64,000 nucleotides of DNA from Butyrivibrio sp. NC3005 (GTDB lineage: Bacteria > Bacillota > Clostridia > Lachnospirales > Lachnospiraceae), in NCBI RefSeq assembly GCF_000424545.1, contig NZ_KE384206.1:66022-130021 (forward strand), read 5' to 3'. The position numbers and the translations under genes were made by a program. Below the pieces are notes generated by a model. The model saw nothing but the letters and a program-made list of their open reading frames with translations, was not told the DNA's origin and did no database searches. Each line of letters opens with the position of its first letter. Position 1 is the first letter of the stretch. Below are positions 19,065 to 28,798 of this stretch, piece by piece.

Positions 19065-19598
19065 ATGGCAACGTGGAATTCCAGAGGACTTAGAGGTTCG
19101 GTATTAGAAGATATGGTAAACAGGACAAATGAAAAATATCTTTTAGATGGGCTTTGTCTCATGCAGAAAATACCAACACCTATTACACCGATTAATATTG
19201 ATAAAGAAACAAGACATATAACACTTGCATATTTTGATCAAAAAAGTACGGTTGATTACATTGGCGCTGTTCAGGGAATTCCTGTATGCTTTGATGCAAA
19301 AGAGTGTGCTGTTGATACCTTTTCATTACAAAATATACATCCACATCAGGTTAAATTCATGGAAGAATTTGAAAAGCAGGATGGAGTAGCTTTTTTTCTA
19401 ATTTATTATACTAGTAGAGATGAACTATATTATCTACCTTTCAGATATTTGAAAGTATTTTGGGAAAGAATGAAAGAAGGCGGAAGAAAGAGTTTTCGTC
19501 ACGAAGAACTTGATGACAAATATTTCATAAGGCATAAACATGACGGCCTTGTTCCGTACCTTGAGGCTCTTCAACTTGATTTAGAAGAAAGAAATTAA
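19065..19598 (+). CDS. recU: Holliday junction resolvase RecU
   Basis: RecU cuts four-way DNA junctions during recombination and chromosome segregation in Firmicutes. The 177-residue protein holds the family motifs in order: SRGLRGSVLEDMV, STVDYIGAVQGIPVCFDAKE (the metal-binding Asp and the D/E-K pair of a restriction-endonuclease-like fold) and HPHQVKFMEEF. It is a little shorter than the 200 residues of Bacillus RecU, lacking part of the N-terminal region. An AAGGAAAG ribosome site precedes the ATG. RecG at 6430 works on the same class of substrate. Confidence 0.85.
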   Translation: MATWNSRGLRGSVLEDMVNRTNEKYLLDGLCLMQKIPTPITPINIDKETRHITLAYFDQKSTVDYIGAVQGIPVCFDAKECAVDTFSLQNIHPHQVKFMEEFEKQDGVAFFLIYYTSRDELYYLPFRYLKVFWERMKEGGRKSFRHEELDDKYFIRHKHDGLVPYLEALQLDLEERN

Positions 19599-19616
19599 AA
19601 AATGTATTAAAAGTCT

Positions 19617-19645
19617 TTGACAAGATTGCTTTTATCAGATATACT
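19617..19645 (+). promoter_or_regulatory. Strong sigma-A promoter of the his operon
   Basis: TTGACA (19617-19622), a 17-base spacer and TATACT (19640-19645) give a near-consensus promoter. Transcription would start near 19652 and leave a leader of about 240 bases before hisZ. That leader holds the structured element listed next. Confidence 0.8.
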
Positions 19646-19732
19646 CTTAATAGTTTATTACATTAGATAAATAACACATTAACGTAATGAAGCGTTGTTG
19701 ATTTTTTAATATGCCCTTTTGAGTAATTTATA

Positions 19733-19855
19733 GGTTATTGTTTTCATCTAGAAAATCAATAACCGTACCAGACCAAAATTTGTCGTTAAGAGAAATTTTG
19801 TCCTGCGAAGCAGGATTCTTGCTGATGATTATCCTAAATCTCAGCAAGAAGTCAT
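19733..19855 (+). ncRNA. Structured leader element of the his operon (recurs before GH5)
   Basis: Four hairpins follow one another: GGTTATTG/CAATAACC, CAAAATTT/AAATTTTG, TCCTGC/GCAGGA and TTCTTGCTGA/TCAGCAAGAA. The block ends 37 bases before the hisZ start codon. Its core (19771-19855) matches 60779-60696 on the other strand, upstream of the cellulase gene, at about 70 of 85 positions by eye. Two pairs of the last stem change in a compensatory way (G-C to A-T), so a conserved RNA fold is likely. I see no T-box specifier or UGG box. It may be a riboswitch-like leader or a dispersed repeat; I cannot name a family. Confidence 0.55.
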
Positions 19856-19892
19856 ATAATTAACCAAGCTCACCATATAAGGAGACTTTACA

Positions 19893-21029
19893 ATGAATTT
19901 AGCTACTAAGAAAATGAATAGGGAACTGGTTCATACACCTGATGGTGTTCGTGACATTTATGGCAGAGAATGTAGTGATAGAAGCACTGTAAAACATCGA
20001 ATCAAAGAAATAATGAAAAGGTTTGGATATTCAAATATTACAACGCCTACATTTGAATTCTTTGAAGTTTTTGCAAAAGAAATCAGCCAGGAAAACTCAA
20101 AAGATTTGTATAAATTTTTTGATAATGATGGAAGTACCATTGTACTAAGACCTGATTTCACTCCATCTGTTGCAAGATGTATAGCAAAATATTTCATGGA
20201 AAATGATGATTCTGTGCGCATTTGCTATAGTGGAAATACTTTTACTAATAATCATCGCCTCCAGGGAAAAATGTCTGAGCATACTCAACTTGGAGCTGAA
20301 CTTATGTGTGATGGAAGTGTGTATGCTGATGCTGAAATAATAGCCATGATGATACAGTCGCTTGAAGAAACCGGGCTTAAAGATTTTCAGGTAACTATTG
20401 GCGAAGCTGATTACTACAGAGGAATTTGCGAAGAAGCTAAAATTGATGAAGCTACTGAAATCGAATTAAGAGATGCTATTTCTGGCAAAAATTACTTTGC
20501 TGCAGAAAAAATCCTTATTGATGCCGGTGTTGAAGATAAGTATATTAACATTTTGCTTAATTCTCCGGATTTTGCAAAGGCCAATGAACTTGATAATGCA
20601 CTTATTAATGTAAATAATAAACGATCAAGCTCAGCTATTGCACACCTTAAAAGTCTATATCAAAAGCTCAAAATATATGGTGTTGAAAAATACATTTCTT
20701 TTGATTTATCCATGCTTTCTCCATTGAATTATTACACAGGAGTAATGTTTAGAGCTTATACTTATGGCGTTGGAGATGCTATTGCGACTGGCGGAAGATA
20801 TGATACGCTTTTGAGCAAATTCGGGAAAGATGCGCCTGCTATAGGTTTTATGGTTGATTTAGAATACCTTATGAAAGCTCTGTACAGCCAGAAGATTAAT
20901 ATTCCATTTGCAGAAGGACATCAAACTCTTTATTTTACAGATGACAACTACGAAGAAATACTCCAAAAGGCAAGAAAACTTCGAAATGCTGGATATTATG
21001 TTGCACTTGAAAAAATTTCTGAATCTTAA
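19893..21029 (+). CDS. hisZ: ATP phosphoribosyltransferase regulatory subunit HisZ
   Basis: HisZ is a histidyl-tRNA-synthetase-like protein that has lost tRNA charging and instead activates the short form of HisG. The class II synthetase core is visible: HTPDGVRDIYGRE at the start, LRPDFTPSVARC as motif 2, and ATGGRYDTLLSKFG near residue 300. The 378 residues end before any anticodon-binding domain, as expected for HisZ. The ATG follows an AAGGAGAC ribosome site. The gene opens the his operon and lies beside a short hisG, which confirms the role. Confidence 0.93.
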   Translation: MNLATKKMNRELVHTPDGVRDIYGRECSDRSTVKHRIKEIMKRFGYSNITTPTFEFFEVFAKEISQENSKDLYKFFDNDGSTIVLRPDFTPSVARCIAKYFMENDDSVRICYSGNTFTNNHRLQGKMSEHTQLGAELMCDGSVYADAEIIAMMIQSLEETGLKDFQVTIGEADYYRGICEEAKIDEATEIELRDAISGKNYFAAEKILIDAGVEDKYINILLNSPDFAKANELDNALINVNNKRSSSAIAHLKSLYQKLKIYGVEKYISFDLSMLSPLNYYTGVMFRAYTYGVGDAIATGGRYDTLLSKFGKDAPAIGFMVDLEYLMKALYSQKINIPFAEGHQTLYFTDDNYEEILQKARKLRNAGYYVALEKISES

Positions 21030-21056
21030 TTCTTTAAACTAGTGAAAGGTGATAAT

Positions 21057-21695
21057 ATGCGTTATTTAACATTTGCACTTGGAAAAGGCCGGCTTGTTAA
21101 TCAAACAATGGAGCTGCTTGATAAATGTGGTATTACTTGTAACGAAGTTACTGACAAAAATACGAGAAAACTTATTTTTACCAATGAAGAATTAAAACTG
21201 AAATTCTTTTTAGCAAAAGGTCCTGATGTCCCTACCTATGTAGAGTATGGAGCTGCTGATATTGGAATTGTTGGTGAAGATACTATTTTAGAAGAGCAGC
21301 GAAATGTATATGAAGTTCTTGATCTTGGTTTTGGAAAATGCAGGATGTGTGTCGCTGGTCCAAAATCAGCAAAAGAACTCCTTGACCATCATGAAATGAT
21401 TCGAGTTGCAAGTAAATATCCTAACATTGCAAAAGACTATTTTTATAATAAAAAAAATCAAACAGTTGATATTATAAAATTAAACGGTTCAGTTGAACTT
21501 GGACCTATTGTGGGGTTGTCCGATGTAATTGTTGATATAGTGGAAACCGGTTCAACTCTTAAGGCTAACGGATTGGAAGTACTCGAAGAAATCTGTCCAC
21601 TTTCCGCAAGGGTTATTGTCAATCAGGTAAGTATGCAGATTGAAACGGATAGGATTCGAAAACTAATTAAAGCTATGAAAGAAAATCTGGATTAA
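21057..21695 (+). CDS. hisG: ATP phosphoribosyltransferase catalytic subunit HisG (short form)
   Basis: HisG joins ATP and PRPP in the first, committed step of histidine synthesis. The 212-residue protein is the short form that lacks the C-terminal allosteric domain and depends on HisZ. LTFALGKGRL opens the protein, AADIGIVGEDTI is in the middle, and VDIVETGSTLKANGL contains the PRPP-binding loop. ATG 21057 follows GAAAGGTGAT. An upstream in-frame GTG at 21042 lies on that ribosome site and is unlikely. Confidence 0.95.
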   Translation: MRYLTFALGKGRLVNQTMELLDKCGITCNEVTDKNTRKLIFTNEELKLKFFLAKGPDVPTYVEYGAADIGIVGEDTILEEQRNVYEVLDLGFGKCRMCVAGPKSAKELLDHHEMIRVASKYPNIAKDYFYNKKNQTVDIIKLNGSVELGPIVGLSDVIVDIVETGSTLKANGLEVLEEICPLSARVIVNQVSMQIETDRIRKLIKAMKENLD

Positions 21696-21716
21696 GTATA
21701 TTAGGGAGAATGGAAT

Positions 21717-23018
21717 ATGCGAATTGTAAAACTTACTAATGAATCAAAAAAAGAGCTTCTGGATTTGTTGGAAAATAGAAGTCCTGCAAGTTATATAGAA
21801 TATGAACAAACAGTAAATGATATTATCTCAAATGTACGAACAAATGGTGACAAGGCCTTATTTGACTATACAAAAAAGTTTGATAAATGCGACATTAGCT
21901 CTGATAACATTCTGGTAACCAAAGAAGAAATTCAAGAAGCTTATACAAAAATTTCTCCTGATTTTATAGAAGTGATGAAAAAGGCTGCTGCCAATATTAG
22001 AGATTTTCATGAAAAGCAAAAGAGAAATACTTGGATTGAGACAAAAGATGATGGTTCTATACTTGGTCAAAGAATTCTTCCAATCGAGAAGTCAGGAGTA
22101 TATGTTCCAGGTGGAAAAGCAGCATATCCAAGTAGTGTCCTAATGAATATTGTTCCTGCCAAAGTTGCAGGAGTTAATGAAATTATCGCATGCACGCCTC
22201 CTGGAAAAGATGGAAAAGTTAATCCTGGAACACTAGTGGCTGCGGATATAGCCGGCGCCGATAGAGTATATAAAGTTGGCGGTGCTCAAGCTATTGCGGC
22301 AATGGCTTTTGGCACAGAATCTATTCCTAAAGTTGACAAGATAACAGGTCCAGGAAATATTTTTGTTGCTCTAGCAAAAAAAGCTTGCTTTGGATATGTT
22401 TCTATTGATTCTATTGCTGGTCCATCCGAAATTTTGGTTATTGCAGATGAAACTTCCAATCCAAGATGGGTTGCTGCTGATTTGCTTTCTCAAGCAGAAC
22501 ATGATGAAATGGCAAGTGCTATTTTGGTTACAACTTCTGAAGAAATTGCCAAAAAAGTCTCTGAAGAAGTTGATAAATTTGTCAAAGTACTAGAAAGAAA
22601 AGAAATAATAACAAAATCACTTGATAGCTATGGATATATCTTTGTCGCTCAAAATATGGATGATGCAATCGACTGTGCTAATGCAATTGCTTCTGAACAT
22701 TTAGAAATTATTACTAAAAATCCTTTTGAAACAATGACAAAAATAAAAAATGCTGGTGCAATTTTCCTTGGTCACTATTCATCCGAGCCACTTGGAGACT
22801 ATTTTGCAGGACCTAACCATATCCTTCCAACCAATCAAACTGCAAGATTTTTTAGTCCATTATCTGTAGATGACTTTGTAAAAAAGACCAGTATCATCTC
22901 TTATTCACGAGAGGGACTAAAATCTGTACACAAAGATATAGAACTTTTTGCCAAAGAAGAATTCTTAACTGCACATGCCAACAGTATTGCAGTTCGTTTT
23001 GAAGGAGATACCCAATGA
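21717..23018 (+). CDS. hisD: Histidinol dehydrogenase HisD
   Basis: HisD oxidises histidinol to histidine in the last two steps of the pathway, using NAD and zinc. At 433 residues it is the usual length. Key motifs are visible: [56 protein letters not shown] (with Gln and His zinc ligands) and ASEHLEI (the catalytic Glu-His). The ribosome site is AGGGAGAAT. The stop overlaps the start of hisB/hisI by four bases (ATGA), so the two are translationally coupled. Confidence 0.96.
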   Translation: MRIVKLTNESKKELLDLLENRSPASYIEYEQTVNDIISNVRTNGDKALFDYTKKFDKCDISSDNILVTKEEIQEAYTKISPDFIEVMKKAAANIRDFHEKQKRNTWIETKDDGSILGQRILPIEKSGVYVPGGKAAYPSSVLMNIVPAKVAGVNEIIACTPPGKDGKVNPGTLVAADIAGADRVYKVGGAQAIAAMAFGTESIPKVDKITGPGNIFVALAKKACFGYVSIDSIAGPSEILVIADETSNPRWVAADLLSQAEHDEMASAILVTTSEEIAKKVSEEVDKFVKVLERKEIITKSLDSYGYIFVAQNMDDAIDCANAIASEHLEIITKNPFETMTKIKNAGAIFLGHYSSEPLGDYFAGPNHILPTNQTARFFSPLSVDDFVKKTSIISYSREGLKSVHKDIELFAKEEFLTAHANSIAVRFEGDTQ

Positions 23019-23995
23019 GCAGAATAGCAACAGTTCATAGAAAAACAGGAGAGACTAATATATCTGTTACTATCAACCTTGATGGTAGCGGAAAAGCGGA
23101 TATTGCAACCGGTATTGGTTTTTTGGATCATATGTTGAATGCTTTTGCCAGGCACGGATTTTTCGATTTAAGTGTCAAAGTTAAGGGAGACTATGAAGTA
23201 GATGGCCATCATAGCGTAGAAGATACTGGAATAGTGATTGGTCAGGCTATAGCTAAAGCTGTCGGAGATAAAAAAGGTATAAAACGATATGGAAGCTGCA
23301 CTCTACCTATGGATGAAACACTTTCAATGTGCGCTGTAGATTTATGCGGACGTCCATATTTCGTTTCAGATGCTTGTTTTACTGCACCAATGGTTGGAGA
23401 TTTTGATACACAGCTTGTAGAAGAGTTTTTCTATGCATTATCCTATAGTGCTATGATTAACTTGCATTTTAAGCTCTTTTCAGGACAAAATGATCATCAT
23501 AAGATTGAAGCAATGTTTAAATCTTTTGCAAAAGCCATGGATGAAGCGACACAATTTGATACACGTATCACAGAAGTTTTAAGTACTAAAGGAAGTCTTG
23601 GCGAAAGTATTGATAGTGAGATTGATTGTAATGAAGAGTATTCAAAAAAGCCTTTAAAAACGGATTATAAATGGTCTGATTTTAAACTTGGCCCAGATAA
23701 TCTTGTACCTGTTGTGGTGCAGGACTACTTGTCAAATCAGGTGCTTATGGTTGCTTACATGAATGAAGAAGCATTTAATACAACTATCGCAACCGGAAAA
23801 ATGACTTATTACAGCAGGTCGCGAAAAGAACTGTGGATAAAAGGAAATACAAGTGGACATTTTCAATATGTACAAGACCTTGTAGCTGATTGTGATAAAG
23901 ATACGATTCTTGCAAAAGTTAAGCAGATTGGAGCAGCTTGTCACACGGGTTCTTATTCATGTTTCTTTAATTCAATTGCCAAAATTGATTTATGA
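23015..23995 (+). CDS. HisB-HisI fusion: IGP dehydratase plus phosphoribosyl-AMP cyclohydrolase
   Basis: Two his enzymes lie in one 326-residue frame. Residues 1 to about 195 are imidazoleglycerol-phosphate dehydratase (HisB), with [27 protein letters not shown] and [16 protein letters not shown], whose His/Glu residues bind manganese. Residues about 220-326 are phosphoribosyl-AMP cyclohydrolase (HisI), with [13 protein letters not shown], a DCDKDT metal site and ACHTGSYSC. Both catalytic sets look complete. HisI normally fuses to HisE, and HisB to a HisN phosphatase, so this pairing is unusual. No hisE, hisA, hisF or hisH lies in the window. A terminator follows. Confidence 0.92.
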   Translation: MSRIATVHRKTGETNISVTINLDGSGKADIATGIGFLDHMLNAFARHGFFDLSVKVKGDYEVDGHHSVEDTGIVIGQAIAKAVGDKKGIKRYGSCTLPMDETLSMCAVDLCGRPYFVSDACFTAPMVGDFDTQLVEEFFYALSYSAMINLHFKLFSGQNDHHKIEAMFKSFAKAMDEATQFDTRITEVLSTKGSLGESIDSEIDCNEEYSKKPLKTDYKWSDFKLGPDNLVPVVVQDYLSNQVLMVAYMNEEAFNTTIATGKMTYYSRSRKELWIKGNTSGHFQYVQDLVADCDKDTILAKVKQIGAACHTGSYSCFFNSIAKIDL

Positions 23996-24006
23996 TGTTA
24001 AATTAT

Positions 24007-24050
24007 AAAGGGGTGGCTCTAGCAGATGCCGGAGTACTCCTTTTTATTTT
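24007..24050 (+). terminator. Rho-independent terminator of the his operon
   Basis: AAAGGGGT pairs with ACTCCTTT, with an inner CTAGC/GCCGG-like loop region, followed by a T-rich run. Confidence 0.7.
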
Positions 24051-24093
24051 TGTAAAAAATTATTATAGAAATTCTGATTGGAGTTGTTAATAG

Positions 24094-26007
24094 ATGAATG
24101 AAAATCTAGCTTTAACTGATGAAATACTTTTATCAGTTTCTAAACCAGAACGTTATATTGGAAATGAAGTTAATAGCGTTACCAAGAATAAAGATGACGT
24201 TAAAATTCGTTTTGCTTTCTGTTTCCCTGACGTTTATGAAATTGGAATGTCTCATTTGGGAATCCAAATTTTGTATGGAATGTTCAATTCTTACGAAGAT
24301 GTATGGTGCGAAAGAGTTTATTCTCCATGGATGGATATGGATGCTGTAATGAGAAAAAACAACATTCCATTATTCTGTCTTGAGTCGCAGGATCCTGTAA
24401 AAAACTTTGATTTCCTTGCATTTACTCTGCAGTATGAACTTTGCTACACTAACATTCTGCAGGTTCTTGATTTATCTGGAATACCTTTTTTGAGTAAAGA
24501 CAGAACAGATTTCTCATATCCGATTGTTATCGGCGGAGGTCCATGTACGTATAATCCTGAGCCTATAGCTGATTTCTTTGATATTTTCTATATTGGTGAA
24601 GGAGAAACACAATATAGGGCTCTCTTTGATTTATACGAAAAAGCTAAAGAAAGTGGAACGACCAAACATGATTTTTTGCTGGAAGTAGCAAAAATTCCTG
24701 GAATGTATATTCCATCATTTTATGATGTAGCTTATAAAGAAGACGGAACTATTGAGTCTATGACTCCTAAATATGACGGTGTTCCTTCTCATATCTCAAA
24801 GGAAGTTGTAACAAATCTTGACGAAGCTTTTTATCCTACCAAACCTGTAGTTCCATTTATTAAGGCTACGCAGGATAGAATTGTTCTTGAAGTTATGCGT
24901 GGATGCATCAGAGGATGTAGATTCTGTCAGGCAGGACAGCTTTATAGACCAAAGCGAGAAAAAAGCGTTGAAGTTCTTAAAAAGTATGCTCTTGAAATGC
25001 TGAAAAATACAGGTTATGAAGAAATATCTTTAAGTTCTCTTTCGACAAGTGACTACTCACAATTACCAGAACTATTGGATTTCCTTCTTCGTGAGTGTGG
25101 TAGCAGACATGTTAATATTTCACTCCCTTCACTACGAATCGATAACTTCTCATTAGATGTTATGAGTAAAGTACAGGATATCAAAAAAAGTTCTTTAACA
25201 TTTGCTGCAGAAGCTGGAACTCAAAGGCTTAGAGATGTAATTAATAAAGGTGTTACTGTTGAAGATATTCTGCGTGGAAGTCGAGAAGCTTTTGAAGGCG
25301 GTTGGAATAAAGTTAAATTTTATTTCATGCTTGGCCATCCGACAGAAACAGATGAAGATATTGCTGGTATCGGTGAAATCTGCAATGCAGTGGCGGCAGA
25401 ATATTATGCAACATTACCTAAAGAAAAGAGAAACGGAAAAAGCATAGACATCACTGCAAGTACAAGTTTCTTTGTTCCAAAACCGTTTACTCCATTTCAA
25501 TGGGCAAGAATGAATACACCTGAAGAGTTTCTTACAAAAGCAGCAAAGACTAAAGCTGGCATAAGAAGTCAGGTTAATCAGCGTCATATTCGTTATATGT
25601 GGCATGAAGCGGATGCAAGCATGCTCGAAGGAGTCTTTGCAAGAGGTGACAGACATTTATGTGATGTTATCTTAAAAGCATACCAAAATGGTTGTGTATA
25701 TGATGCATGGAGTGAATATTTTCACTATGATATTTGGCTCAAAACATTTGAAGAATGTGGTGTTAACCCAGATTTTTACACTGTTCGCGAAAGAAAAGAT
25801 GATGAGATTTTTCCATGGGATATTCTCGACTGCGGTGTAGATAAGTCTTTCCTTTTAAGAGAATGGCATACTGCACAAAATGGCAGTGTTTCACCAAATT
25901 GTGCACAACAATGTCTTGGTTGTGGTGCTAGAAAATATGGTGTAGGCGTCTGCTACGATAAAAAAGATCCTAACGCTGGCAAGAGCTGTAGCGGTGAAGC
26001 AAGATAA
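24094..26007 (+). CDS. B12-binding-like/radical SAM protein (TIGR03960 family)
   Basis: The 637-residue protein has an N-terminal B12-binding-like Rossmann part (about 30-200) and a radical SAM core with CIRGCRFC: Cys271, Cys275 and Cys278 bind the 4Fe-4S cluster. ISLPSLRID lies within the TIM barrel. A Cys-rich C-terminus (CAQQCLGCGARKYGVGVC) may bind a further cluster or zinc. Members are found next to a DUF2344 protein and RNase G in clostridia, as here. The substrate is unknown; tRNA or rRNA modification is a reasonable guess from the neighbours. Confidence 0.88.
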   Translation: MNENLALTDEILLSVSKPERYIGNEVNSVTKNKDDVKIRFAFCFPDVYEIGMSHLGIQILYGMFNSYEDVWCERVYSPWMDMDAVMRKNNIPLFCLESQDPVKNFDFLAFTLQYELCYTNILQVLDLSGIPFLSKDRTDFSYPIVIGGGPCTYNPEPIADFFDIFYIGEGETQYRALFDLYEKAKESGTTKHDFLLEVAKIPGMYIPSFYDVAYKEDGTIESMTPKYDGVPSHISKEVVTNLDEAFYPTKPVVPFIKATQDRIVLEVMRGCIRGCRFCQAGQLYRPKREKSVEVLKKYALEMLKNTGYEEISLSSLSTSDYSQLPELLDFLLRECGSRHVNISLPSLRIDNFSLDVMSKVQDIKKSSLTFAAEAGTQRLRDVINKGVTVEDILRGSREAFEGGWNKVKFYFMLGHPTETDEDIAGIGEICNAVAAEYYATLPKEKRNGKSIDITASTSFFVPKPFTPFQWARMNTPEEFLTKAAKTKAGIRSQVNQRHIRYMWHEADASMLEGVFARGDRHLCDVILKAYQNGCVYDAWSEYFHYDIWLKTFEECGVNPDFYTVRERKDDEIFPWDILDCGVDKSFLLREWHTAQNGSVSPNCAQQCLGCGARKYGVGVCYDKKDPNAGKSCSGEAR

Positions 26008-26029
26008 ATAGGACAGGAGTTATTTGAAA

Positions 26030-26815
26030 ATGGAAAAAATACGTTTAAAGTTTACCAAGAACGGTCCAATACGCTTTATAGGTCATTTGGATCTTATGAG
26101 ATATTTCCAAAAATGCAACAGACGAGCAGAGATTAATGTTAAATATTCTGAAGGCTATAGTCCTCATCAGATTATGTCATTTGCAGAACCTCTTAGTGTC
26201 GGTGCCACAAGTGATGGTGAATACATTGATATTCAGCTTGATAGTCCTGTAGACCTCAACAAAATGAAAGACGATCTTAACAGTGTAATGAATGAAGGAG
26301 TAAAGATTACCGCAATCGAGCATCTTGATGAACATTCTCAAAAGGCTATGACTATGGTCGATGCTGCCGAATGGATTCTTACTTTCAGAAATGGAAAAGA
26401 ACCTTGTAAAGATTGGGAAAATATGCTCATGAAGTATATTGATTCAGATAAACTTATGGCTGTTAAGAAAAGCAAAAAGGGTGAAGTTGAAATTGATATG
26501 AAACCTTTTATTTACAGGTTCGAGATAGTTGATAGGGATAAACTTCAAGGATTTTCAAACAAGAATTATAGATACGAAGATAATTCTCTTTCAAAAGACT
26601 GCAAATGTATTCATATGCTTATAAGTTCTGGCAGTAGAGATCATTTAAAACCAGGACTTATAATTGAAAATTTCTACAAATCTCTTGGTATCGAAATGCC
26701 TGATTTTGTATATAAAATTCACAGGGTAGACACTTATTTATCCGAAAGTGACGATAAAGGAACCTATGAAATTCCTATGATTGCAGAATCATGCGAAAAA
26801 ATCTATATAAACTAG
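26030..26815 (+). CDS. TIGR03936/DUF2344 radical-SAM-associated protein
   Basis: The protein starts MEKIRLKFTKNGPIRFIGHLDLMRYF, a clear match to DUF2344, which is either fused to or encoded beside the TIGR03960 radical SAM protein. Its function is unknown. At 261 residues it is a soluble alpha/beta protein with YSEGYSPHQIMSFAEPLSVG as the other signature. The gene follows the radical SAM gene by 22 bases. An AGGAG site lies before a TTG (26024) and an ATG (26030); I prefer the ATG for family fit. Confidence 0.85.
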   Translation: MEKIRLKFTKNGPIRFIGHLDLMRYFQKCNRRAEINVKYSEGYSPHQIMSFAEPLSVGATSDGEYIDIQLDSPVDLNKMKDDLNSVMNEGVKITAIEHLDEHSQKAMTMVDAAEWILTFRNGKEPCKDWENMLMKYIDSDKLMAVKKSKKGEVEIDMKPFIYRFEIVDRDKLQGFSNKNYRYEDNSLSKDCKCIHMLISSGSRDHLKPGLIIENFYKSLGIEMPDFVYKIHRVDTYLSESDDKGTYEIPMIAESCEKIYIN

Positions 26816-26824
26816 GATTTAGAT

Positions 26825-28123
26825 ATGGAATTAATTAAACCGTATTCCAAAATGGAAAAATATAACTTCAATAAACATATTCTTGTTTTAGAAGAAAACG
26901 ATAGTATAAGAATCTGTGCAATAGATGACAAAAAATTAGAGCTTTGCTTCTCCTGTCCAAAAAGGCAGGACGAAGCAAAAAAGGGGAACGTTGTTTCTTC
27001 TATTTATGTTGGAAGAGTTGATTACATTGTTGATAACTTGAACGCTGCATTTGTAAAATATCAGAATGTAGAAGATAAGCAATACTCTATTGGTTATCTT
27101 CCTTTTTCTGAAATAATAAGCGAATGTGTCATAAATAGACATTTTAAAACAGGTGATAGATTAAAAGGTGGAGATTTAGTTATAGTCCAAATTTTAAAAG
27201 CACCGGTTAAAACAAAGCAGGCAACTCTAACTATGAAACTTAGTTTAAGTAGTAAAATAACTGCTATAACTTTAGGAAAAAGAGGAATTGGCTGCTCAAG
27301 AAAACTTTCCGAAAGTGATAAAGATAGTCTTTTAAAAGAATGTAAAAAAAACAAAGAACTGGTTTCGTTTCTTGAAGAGCATGACAACATGCCTTCTAGA
27401 GGTCTTATTCTACGAACAGAGCTTTCTCATAGAAAAAACGAAGAATCAGTAGTCGATGATATTTTTAATGATTCTAAAGCAATCACAGATACTCTAACAG
27501 ATATAATAAACAAGGGAAAACATCTTTCAATTGGAACTTGTCTATACATGCCTCAAACTGATGATATAATATCGAGATATCTAAAGGCTTGCTTTGATTT
27601 CTTTAATCAAGACTCCAAAAATGAGATTGAAATAATTGCTCAGACATGTTCAATGAAAAATATTATTGAAGACTCTGTTTGGCGAAAAGAAAATCCTGAC
27701 ATGCTTGTACGAGAATGGATAGATGAAAATGTTTCGCTTAATGTTCTTTATCGAATTTCCTCACAGCTTGATGAAATAAAAAAGAAAAATGTCTGGCTGA
27801 ACAGCGGAGCATATCTTGTTGTAGAATCTACCGAAGCTATGCATGTTATAGATGTTAATACAGGAAAAAGTATAAAACAAAAAGGAAATCTTTTTTTACA
27901 GATAAATATTGAAGCTGCAAAAGAAATTCTAAGACAGATACGTTTACGAAATCTGACTGGAATGATAATGGTTGATTTTATAAACATGCAATCTCAAAAA
28001 GATTATAGTGCACTTAAAGATGTTATTATTACGGAATGTAAAAAGGATTATAGCCATGTTCGCTTTGTTGATTTTACTCTATTGGGAATAGGAGAATTTA
28101 TCAGAAGCCGAACAGAAAAATAA
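26825..28123 (+). CDS. rng: Ribonuclease E/G family protein (RNase G-like)
   Basis: This 432-residue endoribonuclease would take part in rRNA processing and mRNA turnover. An S1 domain lies at about residues 55-115 (GNVVSSIYVGRVDYIVDN). The catalytic core has VIDVNTGKS with Asp343, and GMIMVDFINM with Asp384, the two aspartates that bind magnesium in this family. It is much shorter than E. coli RNase E and lacks the scaffold tail. It starts 9 bases after the DUF2344 gene. In related clostridia rplU follows directly; here a 33-kb accessory island intervenes. Confidence 0.9.
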   Translation: MELIKPYSKMEKYNFNKHILVLEENDSIRICAIDDKKLELCFSCPKRQDEAKKGNVVSSIYVGRVDYIVDNLNAAFVKYQNVEDKQYSIGYLPFSEIISECVINRHFKTGDRLKGGDLVIVQILKAPVKTKQATLTMKLSLSSKITAITLGKRGIGCSRKLSESDKDSLLKECKKNKELVSFLEEHDNMPSRGLILRTELSHRKNEESVVDDIFNDSKAITDTLTDIINKGKHLSIGTCLYMPQTDDIISRYLKACFDFFNQDSKNEIEIIAQTCSMKNIIEDSVWRKENPDMLVREWIDENVSLNVLYRISSQLDEIKKKNVWLNSGAYLVVESTEAMHVIDVNTGKSIKQKGNLFLQINIEAAKEILRQIRLRNLTGMIMVDFINMQSQKDYSALKDVIITECKKDYSHVRFVDFTLLGIGEFIRSRTEK

Positions 28124-28220
28124 TTTTTTTTAAAAATAATGTTTATTTTATCTGAATTTGTGATATCATTAAATAAGTTTTTAATGGGTGATTTTTGTAT
28201 GAATAGGGTTTAAGGGATAT

Positions 28221-28682
28221 ATGGGATATAAAGTTTGTTTTGCTGCTTCCGCTGGAGGACACTTAGAAGAAGTTTCGTGTCTTAAGGAGTTGGCAGAAAA
28301 GTATGATTCTTTTCTTTTCACGGAAGAAGTAGAGTTCTCAGAAAATAAAATCTGTGAAAGGACTATTACAGTACCGGTTATCAACCGACATGAAAAAGGT
28401 TTTTTCTTTAACTTCATTAAGTTAACTCTAAAGTCCAATGACGTACTAAAAAAAGAGCGTCCGGACTTCATTATTTCCACAGGAGCTTTGGCTACTGTTC
28501 CAATATGTATTTTAGGAAAACTCAAAAGAGTTAAAGTTATCTATATAGAATCTTTCGCTAGAGTTGATGAATTATCATTAACAGGAAAAATTATGAAGCA
28601 CGTCGCTGATTTATTTATCTATCAGTGGGAAGATTTGAAAGATAAAGTACCGAACGGTGTATTCGGAGGCGGAATTTTTTGA
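28221..28682 (+). CDS. Alg14/PssD-like glycosyltransferase subunit
   Basis: The 153-residue protein matches the Alg14 family: the N-terminus is VCFAASAGGHLEEV, the glycine-rich motif of GT-B folds, and DFIISTGALATVP follows at about residue 90. Alg14-like subunits anchor and activate an Alg13-like partner to add a sugar to a lipid-linked acceptor. The partner is encoded at 28799. The pair is typical of capsule and exopolysaccharide clusters (for example Cps14F/G and PssD/PssE). The start at 28221 has an AAGGGATAT ribosome site. Confidence 0.85.
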   Translation: MGYKVCFAASAGGHLEEVSCLKELAEKYDSFLFTEEVEFSENKICERTITVPVINRHEKGFFFNFIKLTLKSNDVLKKERPDFIISTGALATVPICILGKLKRVKVIYIESFARVDELSLTGKIMKHVADLFIYQWEDLKDKVPNGVFGGGIF

Positions 28683-28734
28683 TTTCTTTTCCTGGAAATT
28701 CTTATTCAATTTTTGAAAAAAGTTTTGGTTTTAA

Positions 28735-28757
28735 TTAACCTGTAATTTGCAGGTTAA
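28735..28757 (+). repeat. Hairpin between the Alg14-like and Alg13-like genes
   Basis: TTAACCTG and CAGGTTAA pair around a short loop in the 116-base gap between the two genes. It has no T run after it, so it is not a clear terminator. It could affect the ratio of the two subunits by shaping mRNA stability. Confidence 0.4.
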
Positions 28758-28798
28758 CAGTTAAACATAAATAAGTTTTGCTGAAAGGGGATTAGGGT

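Noticed and set aside
19646-19892. A histidine T-box in the his leader
   Set aside because: I found no specifier loop, AGAAAG motif or UGGNACCGCG-like T-box. The repeat of the element before a cellulase gene also argues against it.
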